From Rossellomorea pakistanensis (lineage in GTDB: Bacteria > Bacillota > Bacilli > Bacillales > Bacillaceae_B): a DNA stretch of 64,000 nt. Both the position numbers and the translations under genes were made by a program. The notes beneath the pieces were generated by a model. It did no database searches. It worked only from the letters and a program-made list of their open reading frames with translations, and was not told where the DNA came from. This document shows, piece after piece, positions 8,917 through 17,257 of the stretch (position 1 is its first letter; every line of letters begins with the position of its first letter). Location: contig NZ_JAFBDZ010000004.1 in the NCBI RefSeq assembly GCF_016908495.1, positions 124,001 to 188,000 on the forward strand, written 5' to 3'.

Positions 8917-9644
8917 CCTCTATGACACCGTAAAACTGAGAATAAGCTAACATGGTAACTTTAATAATGCTCTTTGACACCTTGAAATCGCGTAAAAGCC
9001 GAAATGATCTAACGAAAAAGAGGTCTTGGATATCATGAAAACGTGTAAAAGCCAAAATGACGGTATGGAAAGAGGTCATTGATGGCGTGAAAACGAGCAA
9101 ATGACGAAATGATGTATCGTAAAGAGGTCTTGGATAACATGAAAACCAGCAAAAGCTGAAATGATGTAACGGATAGAGGTCTTGGATACCATGAAAACCA
9201 GCAAAAGTCGAAATGATGTAACGAAAAGAGGTCTTGGATACCATGAAAACCAACAAAAACTGAAATGATGTAACGGAAAGAGGTCTTGGATAACATGAAA
9301 ACCAACAAAAACTGAAATGATGTAACGGAAAGAGGTCTTGGATACCATGAAAACATCCAAAAACTGAAATGATGTATCGGAAAGAGGTCTTGGATACCAT
9401 GAAAACCAGCAATAGCTGATATGATGTATCGGAAAGAGGTCTTGAATAACGTGAAAACCAGCAAAAGACGAAATGATTTAACGGAAAGAGGTCTTGGATA
9501 ACGTGAAAACCAGCAAAAGACGAAATGATGTAACGGAAAGTGGTTTTTGACACCGTGAAATCGCACAATAGCCATTATGAGAACCTCAACAGAGTTTTGT
9601 GACACCGTGAAAATTCATAACATCCAAAATGTCAGCCACAAAAA
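8917..9644. repeat. Tandem array of about fourteen 52-bp repeats
   Basis: The landmark AGGTCTTGGA recurs exactly every 52 bases at 9021, 9073, 9125, 9177, 9229, 9281, 9333, 9385, 9437 and 9489. Diverged copies continue the same register at 8917, 8969, 9541 and 9593. A unit runs AGGTCTTGGATAMCATGAAA, ACCAGCAAAAGCTG, AAATGATGTAACGGAAAG. Central copies differ by a few bases; edge copies are diverged and carry TGACACCGTGAAA in place of TTGGATACCATGAAA. Some units contain the small hairpin CAGC-AAAA-GCTG. Because 52 is not a multiple of 3, each minus-strand frame meets the unit in all phases, and long open frames appear in three frames without being genes. The array sits in the gap between the dehydrogenase gene and the wrbA terminator. 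Confidence 0.95.
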
Positions 9645-9690
9645 CATAGATTGTCCTGACCTTATTTTATATAAACAATTTATCCCTAAA

Positions 9691-9734
9691 AATAAAAAAA
9701 TGCACAGGAGCATTAATCAAATCTCCTGTGCATT
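9691..9734 (-). terminator. Intrinsic terminator of wrbA
   Basis: A 12-bp perfect stem (AATGCACAGGAG with CTCCTGTGCATT), a 12-base loop and a T-rich tail on the minus strand, about 55 bp after the wrbA stop codon. Confidence 0.88.
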
Positions 9735-9789
9735 GCCTTGCTATTCCTTAAAGTATACCCTAGTTTGTGGATCAGCTTCTTTGAATCTA

Positions 9790-10401
9790 TTATTGATTAC
9801 CTTTTTTAACCATTCCCGCTACATTTACAGTACGTTTAGCCTGGTGTTTAACTGCCGCTTCTACATCCTCCACCATTTTCCCATCTTGATCAACGGTCAC
9901 ACTTGTTCCATATGGATTCCCTCCAGCTGCAAATGTCACTGGATCTGTATATCCAGGAGTTGCTACAATGGCACCCCAATGATACATGGTGGTATAGAGG
10001 GATAAAATCGTTGCTTCTTGACCGCCATGAGGATTTTGGGCAGAAGTCATAGCACTAACCACTTTGTTTACTAGTTTACCATTAAACCATAAACCGCCTG
10101 TTGTATCTAAGAATTGCTTCATTTGTGATGGCATATTCCCAAAGCGTGTCGGTACACTGAAAATAATGGCGTCTGCCCATTCTAAGTCATTTAATGTTAC
10201 CTCAGGGACATCCTTTGTTGCCTCTACATGAGCTTTCCAAACTGGATTTCCTTCAATTGCTGATTGTGGAGCTAATTCTGGTACTTTCAATACTTTTACT
10301 TCTGCCCCTGCTTCTGCTGCCCCTTCTTCCGCCCATTTTGATAATTGATAATTTGTTCCACCCATGCTGTAATAGATCACTGCTAATTTCACGTTTGTCA
10401 T
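9790..10401 (-). CDS. wrbA: NAD(P)H:quinone oxidoreductase, WrbA type flavodoxin-like
   Basis: 203 residues from the chosen start, the usual WrbA length. The flavin phosphate loop YYSMGGTNYQL is near residue 10; PTRFGNMPSQMKQFLDTTGGLW and SAQNPHGGQE are characteristic of type IV quinone reductases that reduce quinones by two electrons. Two ATGs upstream (10488, 10455) would add 29 or 18 residues. I prefer 10401 because AAGGAG lies 9 bases before it and MTNVKLAVIYYS matches the family N-terminus, but 10455 also has a usable AGGTG. It follows mhqO by about 200 bp in the same direction, so both probably serve quinone detoxification. Confidence 0.88.
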   Translation of the reverse strand: MTNVKLAVIYYSMGGTNYQLSKWAEEGAAEAGAEVKVLKVPELAPQSAIEGNPVWKAHVEATKDVPEVTLNDLEWADAIIFSVPTRFGNMPSQMKQFLDTTGGLWFNGKLVNKVVSAMTSAQNPHGGQEATILSLYTTMYHWGAIVATPGYTDPVTFAAGGNPYGTSVTVDQDGKMVEDVEAAVKHQAKRTVNVAGMVKKGNQ

Positions 10402-10599
10402 AGTTTCTGTCTCCTTTTTTGATGAGTTCCCAAATAATTTAGCTATAATCCCCATTGTATTGCACCTGCCTATTATTTCATTTTTCATTAATTTTTAAAC
10501 TTAATCTGAGTAGATTTTGTCATCTTAAATGCTTATAATTTTTTCTTTCCGTATTTGTTGATGGATCAATTGAAAACAATATTAAGCTCCTTTTGGAAA

Positions 10600-11538
10600 T
10601 CAATCTAACTTTCTTACTTCAATCGGAAGCAATACTCGTTCAATCTGATTTCGATGTGGTTCATATTGTTCAGGCAACATTAGGTTTTCACCCATTGTTT
10701 CTCGTGATTCATCATGAGCAAATCCTGGAGGGTCTGTCGCAATTTCAAAAAGGATTTCCCCATGCTCTCTGAAGTAAATCGCATTAAAGTAGTTTCTATC
10801 CTGGACAGGGGTGACCCCATATCCATTCTCTTCAACATACCTTTTCCAATCTAATTGATCCTGATCATCACTTGCTCTCCATGCAATGTGATGGACTGTG
10901 CCTACCCCCATTTGTCCACGGCCAACTGGAGTTAATGTAAGATCAATGATATTTCCGATGTCAGCTGAAGAACGAAAACGGACTAAATTGCCTTCTTCTT
11001 CAACCAATTCAAGACCTAATACCTTTTCTAACAACTCCGCCGTTTTTCTAGACTGAGCAGATAATAGAGTTGCTCCACCAAACCCTTTGATGGCAACTTC
11101 TGGTGTGACTCCGCTAAAGTTCCAGGTATTCACTTCCCCTTCTTCTCTTTCAACGATTTCTAAACGGAGTCCATGTGGATCCTCAAATTCTAAATACTGC
11201 TCTCCAAAGCGTTCCGTTTTTGAATAAATAATATTAAACTTCTCTAGTCTGTTTTCCCAAAAGCCCATCGCCCCTTTTGGCACCACATAAGAGGTGACAC
11301 CTACCTGACCGTCGCCGATGACCCCTTTACGAGCACCCGCCCATGGAAAAAAGGTGATGATGGTTCCTGGTTTTCCTCCTTCATTTCCAAAATAAAGGTG
11401 ATAGGTACCGGGATCATCAAAATTGACGGTTTTTTTCACTAATCTTAAACCTAACACCCCTGAGTAGAAATCCACATTTTCCTGCGGATTGCCTACGATG
11501 GCTGTGATATGGTGAATCCCCATTGTTTTCTTACTCAT
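10600..11538 (-). CDS. mhqO: Ring-cleaving dioxygenase, VOC family (MhqO-like)
   Basis: 312 residues made of two vicinal-oxygen-chelate halves. The first begins MGIHHITAIVGNPQENVDFY and carries an FEDPHGLRLEIVE strand with the expected metal glutamate; the second repeats with VHHIAWRA and EILFEIATDPPG. Length and sequence match MhqO/YkcA-type proteins of Bacilli, which belong to the MhqR regulon induced by quinones and catechols. The promoter carries an operator with half sites like those of MhqR, supporting this assignment. Downstream lies wrbA, a quinone reductase. The MhqR regulator itself is not in the window. Confidence 0.87.
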   Translation of the reverse strand: MSKKTMGIHHITAIVGNPQENVDFYSGVLGLRLVKKTVNFDDPGTYHLYFGNEGGKPGTIITFFPWAGARKGVIGDGQVGVTSYVVPKGAMGFWENRLEKFNIIYSKTERFGEQYLEFEDPHGLRLEIVEREEGEVNTWNFSGVTPEVAIKGFGGATLLSAQSRKTAELLEKVLGLELVEEEGNLVRFRSSADIGNIIDLTLTPVGRGQMGVGTVHHIAWRASDDQDQLDWKRYVEENGYGVTPVQDRNYFNAIYFREHGEILFEIATDPPGFAHDESRETMGENLMLPEQYEPHRNQIERVLLPIEVRKLD

Positions 11539-11607
11539 TTTTGGACACTCCTTTTTTGTTTTACACTTATATTTTTATAAAAAGGATTATTAATGGATCA
11601 AAAAATA

Positions 11608-11640
11608 TATCTCGAATTAAAAAGTTTTTAATTCGAGATA
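11608..11640. promoter_or_regulatory. Extended palindromic operator, MhqR-like
   Basis: TATCTCGAATTAAAAA, one G, then TTTTTAATTCGAGATA: a 16-bp perfect inverted repeat. The ATCTCGAATT/AATTCGAGAT halves match the MhqR box described in Bacillus subtilis (ATCTCGAATTCGAGAT type), but here they are set apart by an extra A/T centre. It starts directly after the -10 of the mhqO promoter, a repressor position. Confidence 0.78.
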
Positions 11641-11669
11641 ATAGTAATACAATAATTCTTTCGTGTCAA
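11641..11669 (-). promoter_or_regulatory. Sigma-A promoter of mhqO
   Basis: Minus strand TTGACA (11669-11664), a 17-base spacer, TACTAT (11646-11641). The palindrome begins immediately after it and covers the start point. Confidence 0.78.
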
Positions 11670-11822
11670 TAAAGATTTATTTTCTCTATCCATAAAGTCA
11701 TTTAGTAAATTTTTTAGGAGTCACTTTACAAAAAGAAAAGCAATTTTACTAGTTTATAGGTTCTAATCATAGATACTGACTTGTGAAAAACAAATGAACA
11801 ATCGCCGGCTTTTGATTTCCAG

Positions 11823-12122
11823 CTATTCTTCCTCTTCTTCTTCATGCTCATCTAAATCTAACCAAGTTAAAACTTCCTTAACAATGGTATTTAGTTTTTG
11901 ACTAACATACTCTTCACCATAAATATGTTTGGCTTTTTCCAAATCCTCTAGCACTTCTTTATCAAAGTTGATTAAAGGCATATCTTCTTCGAGTTCATTA
12001 TATAGCTCGATCATATTATCCAACCCTTCTTGCATGTTGTCGATTGCCTTGCTAAGGGTTTCGTTTTCTGTTTTATTTGCTCTCATTCTTATCACCCGAT
12101 CGATTTTTTCATGATTCAACAC
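11823..12122 (-). CDS. Small acidic hypothetical protein
   Basis: 99 residues if started at the GTG at 12122, or 87 if started at the ATG at 12086, which has GGTG six bases upstream and is perhaps better. Not recognised. It is mostly helical by composition, strongly acidic, and ends in a run of glutamates (EHEEEEEE). No signal peptide or membrane segment is seen. It points away from the divergent membrane protein gene at 12250. No function is proposed. Confidence 0.55.
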   Translation of the reverse strand: MLNHEKIDRVIRMRANKTENETLSKAIDNMQEGLDNMIELYNELEEDMPLINFDKEVLEDLEKAKHIYGEEYVSQKLNTIVKEVLTWLDLDEHEEEEEE

Positions 12123-12249
12123 TTGAGCTCAAGCGCTAGTTTACGGAAAAAGGATTTTATCATGAGTCTTATTTTTAATAGCAATGTTCTTTTTATACTT
12201 TTCCTATTTTTGGGGATATTATTCTTGAAGGGTGGAAGGAGGTTGTTTG

Positions 12250-12720
12250 ATGAAATACTCGAGGTTATTGTTACTGTTATTATTGATCCTCCCCTGGTTT
12301 TCACTTCCGTTATTAGGGAAAGAGGCTATCAAAAGATTTTTACCAGCAGGATTATTTATCGCCTTTGTTGTGAGGTTCGTACATTTCATTGCTGAAAAGC
12401 GAAAATGGTGGTGGTGGTATGAACGACTCCATCCTAAACTTTCGGGAGGATTTTCTTTTATATGGGGACCTTATTTGATTGGTTCTCTATGGATACTTAA
12501 ATTTACTTATGGTAACTTCCTTCGATTTATATTGGTGAACTTTATTGTGGATTCGATGTTCACTTATGTATTAGTGGATTGGTTACAAAAGTTAGGAATT
12601 GCTTCACTTGTTCGGATAAAGAAAATCCAATTGTCCTTCATTTTCTTTGTTGATGCTCTGCTTTTATATGGTTTTCAATTTTTTAAAGAAAAGGTTCCAC
12701 AAATGAATGATACCAAGTAG
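12250..12720 (+). CDS. Hypothetical small integral membrane protein
   Basis: 156 residues with about four hydrophobic segments (roughly residues 4-20, 31-46, 75-100 and 130-148) and a conserved-looking KRKWWWWYERLHPKLSG loop. Such proteins occur in Bacillus as uncharacterised membrane proteins; it resembles the CBO0543-type family, but I am not certain. The start is ATG 12250 because AAGGAGG lies 7 bases upstream; the in-frame GTG at 12232 overlaps that site and has none of its own. The stop codon lies within the terminator stem. Role unknown. Confidence 0.65.
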   Translation: MKYSRLLLLLLLILPWFSLPLLGKEAIKRFLPAGLFIAFVVRFVHFIAEKRKWWWWYERLHPKLSGGFSFIWGPYLIGSLWILKFTYGNFLRFILVNFIVDSMFTYVLVDWLQKLGIASLVRIKKIQLSFIFFVDALLLYGFQFFKEKVPQMNDTK

Positions 12721-12755
12721 AAAAGCGTAGCGAATATGAGTTACGCTTTTCTACT
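12716..12755 (+). terminator. Terminator overlapping the stop codon of the membrane protein gene
   Basis: A 14-bp perfect stem (AGTAGAAAAGCGTA with TACGCTTTTCTACT) and a 12-base loop. The left arm includes the TAG stop. Confidence 0.8.
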
Positions 12756-12857
12756 GTTTAAATGCTATTTTTTAAAGAATATCCGTTTACTTGCAGCCGT
12801 ACTCTATATTTCACAAAAGATGCATCAATTAAATTCCCCTTTTTTATTCAGAATAGA

Positions 12858-12885
12858 TTGAAAATTTATAATTTCATAGTATAAT
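12858..12885 (+). promoter_or_regulatory. Sigma-A promoter of the OPT transporter gene
   Basis: TTGAAA (12858-12863), a 16-base spacer, TATAAT (12880-12885). The shared tripartite operator starts 4 bases downstream. Confidence 0.78.
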
Positions 12886-12889
12886 AATT

Positions 12890-12918
12890 TATAGATACAG
12901 CGTTTCTATAATAGATAC
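12890..12918 (+). promoter_or_regulatory. Tripartite operator, copy 1 (OPT promoter)
   Basis: TATAGATAC, the spacer AGC, then GTTTCTATAATAGATAC: three TATAGAWAC-type half sites in alternating orientation. The same 29-bp element, read along the coding strand and with only the 3-base spacer and one central base changed, lies at 19348-19320 before the hydantoinase operon. In both promoters it begins exactly 4 bases after TATAAT. Confidence 0.82.
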
Positions 12919-12954
12919 ACACGATTAAATTATTAAAGTGCAAAGGGGATATGT

Positions 12955-14538
12955 ATGAACAAAGGGGAAACGAAAAAACATCCATCTGCATTCGAGCCGT
13001 CTACCATAGTCATTATGATTGTATTAAGTGTATTAGGTTCTTTAATTGGGTTGCAATTAATTACAACCCTTGGGATATCCGCAAACACATCTATTATTGG
13101 GGCATTATTTGCTATTTTAATCTCACGGATTCCCATCCATTATTTTATTAAATATCGCTCTGTTCACCGGCAAAATCTCGTACAAACAGCTAGCTCGGCC
13201 GCTACATTTGGAGCTGCCAATAGTTTACTATTACCTATCGGGATTCCGTTTGCCATCGGAAAACCAGAACTGATTATACCTTTATTCATTGGTGTTATAT
13301 TAGCTATGTTTTTAGATGCCATTTTACTTTATCGTTTCTTTGACTCCAAAGTTTTTCCCGCTCAGGAAGCATGGCCTCCAGGGGTGGCTACGGCTGAATC
13401 CATTAAAGCAGGAGATGAGGGAGGAGGTCGTGCAAAGCTGTTAGGAATTGGGATTATCGTTGGGATTATTGGGGCATTCTTAAAAATTCCAATGTCTGCT
13501 TTTGGGGTAGCTTTTATCGGAAATATTTGGGCTCTCACCATGTTTGGGATCGGTTTACTGTTAAGAGCCTACTCGCCACAGGTATTAGGTATTGACTTAA
13601 ATGCTTTATATATCCCCCATGGCTTTATGATTGGAGCAGGTTTAGTCGCCTTTGTCCAAGTGTTTGTCCTTCTTCTAAAAAAAAGGAATAATACAGAAGA
13701 ACGTGATGAGATCGTTCTGACCCGATCAACCGGGGAGGTTAAAAAGAGTTTCACATATGGCTTTGCCGCCTACTTAGTCATTGCTTTAATCATCGCACTT
13801 TTAGGCGGTATTATAACGGACATGTCACCTGGGATGCTCATCCTGTTTCTCTTATATGCAGCATTTGCCGCTTTCATACATGAACTAATTGTTGGGATAG
13901 CCGCCATGCATGCCGGATGGTTTCCTGCTTTTGCGGTGGCTCTTATTACGTTGATTATAGGGATTATTATTGGATTCCCGCTCACTGCCTTAACCCTTTT
14001 AGTCGGTTTTAGCGCATCTACAGGGGTTGCGTTTGCAGATATGGGCTATGATTTGAAAACAGGCTATATGCTCCGAGGAAATGGTGATGATATTGAATTT
14101 GAGAAGCAAGGAAGAAAACAACAATTATTTGCAGGGTTATTTGCCTTTGGAGTATCTGCAGTGGTCGTATTCTTCACCTTTAATTACTACTTTTCACAAG
14201 GGTTGATTCCACCCGTTGATCGAGTATACGCGGCGACCATTGAAGCGGGAGTTTCGGCTGATGTCGCAAAACAATTATTCATTTGGGCAATCCCAGGTGC
14301 TATTATTCAATTTATCGGAGGTACCAAAAGGCAAATGGGTGTATTACTTTCTACAGGTTTGTTAATTATGTTCCCGATGGCTGGCTGGGCTGTTCTAGCC
14401 GGGATTCTCATTCGCTTAGTCGTTAAGAAAGTAAAAGGAGATTCTGCCGAAATTCCAATGTCTATCTTGGCAGGAGGCTTCATCGCTGGGGATGCACTCT
14501 ACAATTTCTTCAGTTCGATTCTGAAATTGGGGAAATAA
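12955..14538 (+). CDS. OPT/YSL family oligopeptide transporter
   Basis: 527 residues, highly hydrophobic with about 12-14 membrane segments; bacterial OPT proteins are usually 500-680 residues. Family-like stretches are KYRSVHRQNLVQTASSAATFGAANS (about 65-90), AQEAWPPGVATAESIKAGDEGG (about 138-160) and GGTKRQMGVLLSTGL near the end. OPT carriers import small peptides or peptide-like metal chelates with protons. The start ATG has AAAGGGG upstream. The promoter shares an unusual operator with the hydantoinase A/B operon at 15.5-19.3 kb, so the carried compound is probably a cyclic amide or peptide that those enzymes open. The substrate is inferred, not seen. Confidence 0.87.
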   Translation: MNKGETKKHPSAFEPSTIVIMIVLSVLGSLIGLQLITTLGISANTSIIGALFAILISRIPIHYFIKYRSVHRQNLVQTASSAATFGAANSLLLPIGIPFAIGKPELIIPLFIGVILAMFLDAILLYRFFDSKVFPAQEAWPPGVATAESIKAGDEGGGRAKLLGIGIIVGIIGAFLKIPMSAFGVAFIGNIWALTMFGIGLLLRAYSPQVLGIDLNALYIPHGFMIGAGLVAFVQVFVLLLKKRNNTEERDEIVLTRSTGEVKKSFTYGFAAYLVIALIIALLGGIITDMSPGMLILFLLYAAFAAFIHELIVGIAAMHAGWFPAFAVALITLIIGIIIGFPLTALTLLVGFSASTGVAFADMGYDLKTGYMLRGNGDDIEFEKQGRKQQLFAGLFAFGVSAVVVFFTFNYYFSQGLIPPVDRVYAATIEAGVSADVAKQLFIWAIPGAIIQFIGGTKRQMGVLLSTGLLIMFPMAGWAVLAGILIRLVVKKVKGDSAEIPMSILAGGFIAGDALYNFFSSILKLGK

Positions 14539-14567
14539 CTGGCTCCCTCATTTATTAAGACTAGATA

Positions 14568-14615
14568 AAAAAAAGCTAGAAAGAACAACTTATTATTGTC
14601 TTTCTAGCTTTTTTT
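14568..14615. terminator. Bidirectional terminator between OPT and iclR genes
   Basis: A 17-bp perfect stem (AAAAAAAGCTAGAAAGA with its complement) and a 14-base loop give T tracts on both strands. It separates two convergent genes. Confidence 0.9.
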
Positions 14616-14616
14616 A

Positions 14617-15378
14617 TTATCGATTATACTTAATATGTTTAAGATATCGTTGAATAAGCGCTCCCTCATCTTTTAAAATTGCCACAGTTTGATCGTTGTC
14701 GATACTTGAAAGCCGATAGACCGGCCCTGAAATGGTAAGTGATCCAAATACATTTCCACTAAAATCAAATAACGGCACACCCAGGCCAAACACATCATTG
14801 GCATATTCTCCTGTGGACAGACACCATCCTTGTGATTTAATCCGTACTAAATCCTTTTTCAGTTCTTGCGGATTGGTAATGGTGTTAGGGGTTAATGATT
14901 CCAACCCCTTTTCCATGATTCTTTCCTGATGATCTTCTTGCAAATAGGCCATCATTACTTTACATGATGCCCCTGAATATAATGGTGACCTTGTCCCGAT
15001 TGAAACAGCATATTTTATATTCTGTGTTGTCTCCACCATCTCTACGGTTACCCCTTCATCCCCATCGAGAATGGTTAGGAAGACCGATTCATTCGTTTGA
15101 TCGACAATACGTCTCATTGCTTGATAGACCTCTGAAGATAACTGGATTCGTTCTTTCACCATCTCCCCATACTCTAAAAAACGTAATCCTAGCTCATACT
15201 TTTTCGTTTCAGGATTTTGATATAAATAACCACTCTCTTCAAAGGTAGACAAAATCCGATAAATAATAGAGTGATTAACTTCCATTTTTTTTGCTAGCTC
15301 TCTAACTCCCCATGAGGGTGTTTGCCTTGTAAAATATTTTAATACATGTAACGAATTTTCCAGTGTCTTTAAGGACAT
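14617..15378 (-). CDS. IclR family transcriptional regulator
   Basis: 253 residues, normal for IclR proteins. The N-terminal winged helix reads TPSWGVRELAKKMEVNHSIIYRILSTFEESGYL (about 20-52). The effector domain contains GSRSPLYSGASCK-like residues (IGTRSPLYSGASCKVMMAY) and the closing FGSLTISGP. The start has AGAGGTGA upstream. It is convergent with OPT and lies directly downstream of the hydantoinase A/B operon. It is the only regulator between two promoters with the same operator, so it is the best candidate to bind it; that is inference. Confidence 0.9.
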   Translation of the reverse strand: MSLKTLENSLHVLKYFTRQTPSWGVRELAKKMEVNHSIIYRILSTFEESGYLYQNPETKKYELGLRFLEYGEMVKERIQLSSEVYQAMRRIVDQTNESVFLTILDGDEGVTVEMVETTQNIKYAVSIGTRSPLYSGASCKVMMAYLQEDHQERIMEKGLESLTPNTITNPQELKKDLVRIKSQGWCLSTGEYANDVFGLGVPLFDFSGNVFGSLTISGPVYRLSSIDNDQTVAILKDEGALIQRYLKHIKYNR

Positions 15379-15448
15379 AGTTCACCTCTATATGTACGCC
15401 TTTTTTCTAATTGTAATTTGTGGATGTATGTTTTACAACCGTTCATGA

Positions 15449-15494
15449 AAAAAGACTAAGCCCTCATAATATGGAATTATGAGAGACTTAATCT
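15449..15494 (-). terminator. Terminator of the hydantoinase operon
   Basis: On the minus strand an AT-rich stem of about 19 pairs with CTCATAAT/ATTATGAG at its core and a 5-base loop is followed by TCTTTTTT, 20 bp after the hyuB-like stop. Confidence 0.82.
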
Positions 15495-15514
15495 TTCTAG
15501 CAATTGATTTATTC

Positions 15515-17257
15515 TTACTGATTAAACTTTCTCCTAGCTTCTGTTTCCCCAATGACCATACCTAAAGTTTCATCAATGATGACGCCGAATGTTGTTTTAG
15601 CCTGTTCAGTAGAAATAAATTCATTTTTCCAATCCTTAAAAACCTTTTCAATTGGACGATGAAATGAGTGGCCATTTCCTCCACCTGTAGCTGTTACTAA
15701 TTGAACAACATCACCTTCATTAAGCTCATAACGCGTCACGATACCGAAAGGACCGACGCTCTCTCCGTTCTGCTTCTTGATTTGAACATAGCTTGGGGAT
15801 CCTTCCTCTCCTCCATTCATCCCCCATGGAGCGAATTGATGCCTTCCAAAATTAACAGATAGTTTTTGCCCGTCTGTCAACGCACGGTAAGATCGAATAA
15901 CCCCAGAGCCCCCTACATACTCACCGGCTCCGGCTCCATCTGAACGAAAGCTATATTCATCTACTAACAACCCATAACGAGTTTCAGCTACTTCAATTGG
16001 AACGTTATAGGTTTCACCATTTCCCATTGAAAACTGTCCGCGTTCTCCATCCATGTCCTTACCAGCTCCCCACCCTCCTACTGATGGTTCAACTAGCAAA
16101 AAAGGCGTTTTTAAATCCTGGTGCTGACCTGTTAATACGACTGAGCTTACTGATAATAAGTTTCCAGCAGTCAAACGATCAGGCAAGATTGGAGCAAGAG
16201 CTTTCCAAATGAGATCTGCACCGCCGATCCGGGCTTCAAAATTCATCGATACTGGTGCTGGTCTTGTTGCCGATACAATGGTTCCTGATTCTGTAATGAT
16301 GGTTAAAGGAGCAAACATTCCTTCATTTACACTCTGAGAAGGATTCAAAATAGCTAGAAACATTACTCGTACACTGGATAACAACCCAAAATAGGAGCAA
16401 TTCACAGGTGATGTCACTTGGGGGTGGCAACCAGTAAAGTCACAAATGAACTCTTCTTCTGTCACTGTTACTTTGACATGAATAGGATAAGGTCCTCCAC
16501 CTTCTGCTTCTATAAAACTATTCGCTTCATAGATCCCATTAGGAATCTTCCTTACTTCATTTATCGCAAGCTCTTTTCCCTGATCTAGTAACACCTCAAT
16601 GGAACATAAGACTGGATCTTTCCTGTATTTTGAACATAATTCAATCATTCGTTTCTTACCTGTTTTTAATGCAGCGACCTGTGCCCATAAATCCCCTAAA
16701 GACAATTCTGGAAAGCGAACATTACTTTCGATGATGTCCACAATCGCTTGGTTAAGGACCCCTTTTTCGTATAGTTTAATTCCTGGTAGTTGAAGACCTT
16801 CTTGGTAAATTTCATTGGAATCGGTAGTAAATGAACCCGGATCCTTCCCTCCGACTTCAGTCCAATGCCCCTTGTTAGCAGAAAAACCGATCAGATCACC
16901 ATCGTAAAAAATAGGCATCACTAACCCTACATCCGATAAGTGAGAACCTCCGCCAACATAAGGATCATTTATAATGATAATGTCCCCTTCTGAAAGATCT
17001 TGACCATGATCAAATTTTTCAATCACATGTTGAACCATCGGACTTAACATCCCGATGAAGCTGGTGACTCCATTCCCTTGTGAAATTAACTGCCCTTTCG
17101 CATCTGTCAATCCACATGCGTAATCCAGGACTTCATAAATGATTGGGCTCATTGAGGTCCGAGCTAATGCCACAAACATTTCATCTCCAATAGACAATAA
17201 GGAGTCTTTAATGATTTCTACAGTATAAGGATTTATCGTACCGTCTTTATGCCTCAT
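15515..17257 (-). CDS. Hydantoinase B/oxoprolinase family protein
   Basis: 580 residues, the usual length of HyuB subunits. Family marks include NPYTVEIIKDSLLSIGDEM at the start, IIINDPYVGGGSHLSDVGL (about 110-128), GHWTEVGGKDPGS (about 152-164) and a C-terminal GGGNGHSF motif. With HyuA it forms an ATP-dependent amidohydrolase opening hydantoins, 5-oxoproline, acetophenone-type carbonyls or related rings. Its start overlaps the hyuA-like gene by 11 bp, indicating translational coupling. Controlled with it by the operator at 19320-19348. The exact substrate is unknown. Confidence 0.88.
   Translation of the reverse strand: MRHKDGTINPYTVEIIKDSLLSIGDEMFVALARTSMSPIIYEVLDYACGLTDAKGQLISQGNGVTSFIGMLSPMVQHVIEKFDHGQDLSEGDIIIINDPYVGGGSHLSDVGLVMPIFYDGDLIGFSANKGHWTEVGGKDPGSFTTDSNEIYQEGLQLPGIKLYEKGVLNQAIVDIIESNVRFPELSLGDLWAQVAALKTGKKRMIELCSKYRKDPVLCSIEVLLDQGKELAINEVRKIPNGIYEANSFIEAEGGGPYPIHVKVTVTEEEFICDFTGCHPQVTSPVNCSYFGLLSSVRVMFLAILNPSQSVNEGMFAPLTIITESGTIVSATRPAPVSMNFEARIGGADLIWKALAPILPDRLTAGNLLSVSSVVLTGQHQDLKTPFLLVEPSVGGWGAGKDMDGERGQFSMGNGETYNVPIEVAETRYGLLVDEYSFRSDGAGAGEYVGGSGVIRSYRALTDGQKLSVNFGRHQFAPWGMNGGEEGSPSYVQIKKQNGESVGPFGIVTRYELNEGDVVQLVTATGGGNGHSFHRPIEKVFKDWKNEFISTEQAKTTFGVIIDETLGMVIGETEARRKFNQ

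Noticed and set aside
8852..9605. Three overlapping minus-strand open frames of 94-238 codons across the 52-bp array
   Set aside because: Their length comes from the repeat: 52 bases is not a multiple of three and the unit has no minus-strand stop in most phases. None has a ribosome binding site, and the products are the same repeat in three frames.
12030..12395. 121-codon plus-strand frame over the start of the membrane protein gene
   Set aside because: It overlaps both the small acidic protein gene and the 12250 membrane protein, which has the better ribosome binding site and composition.
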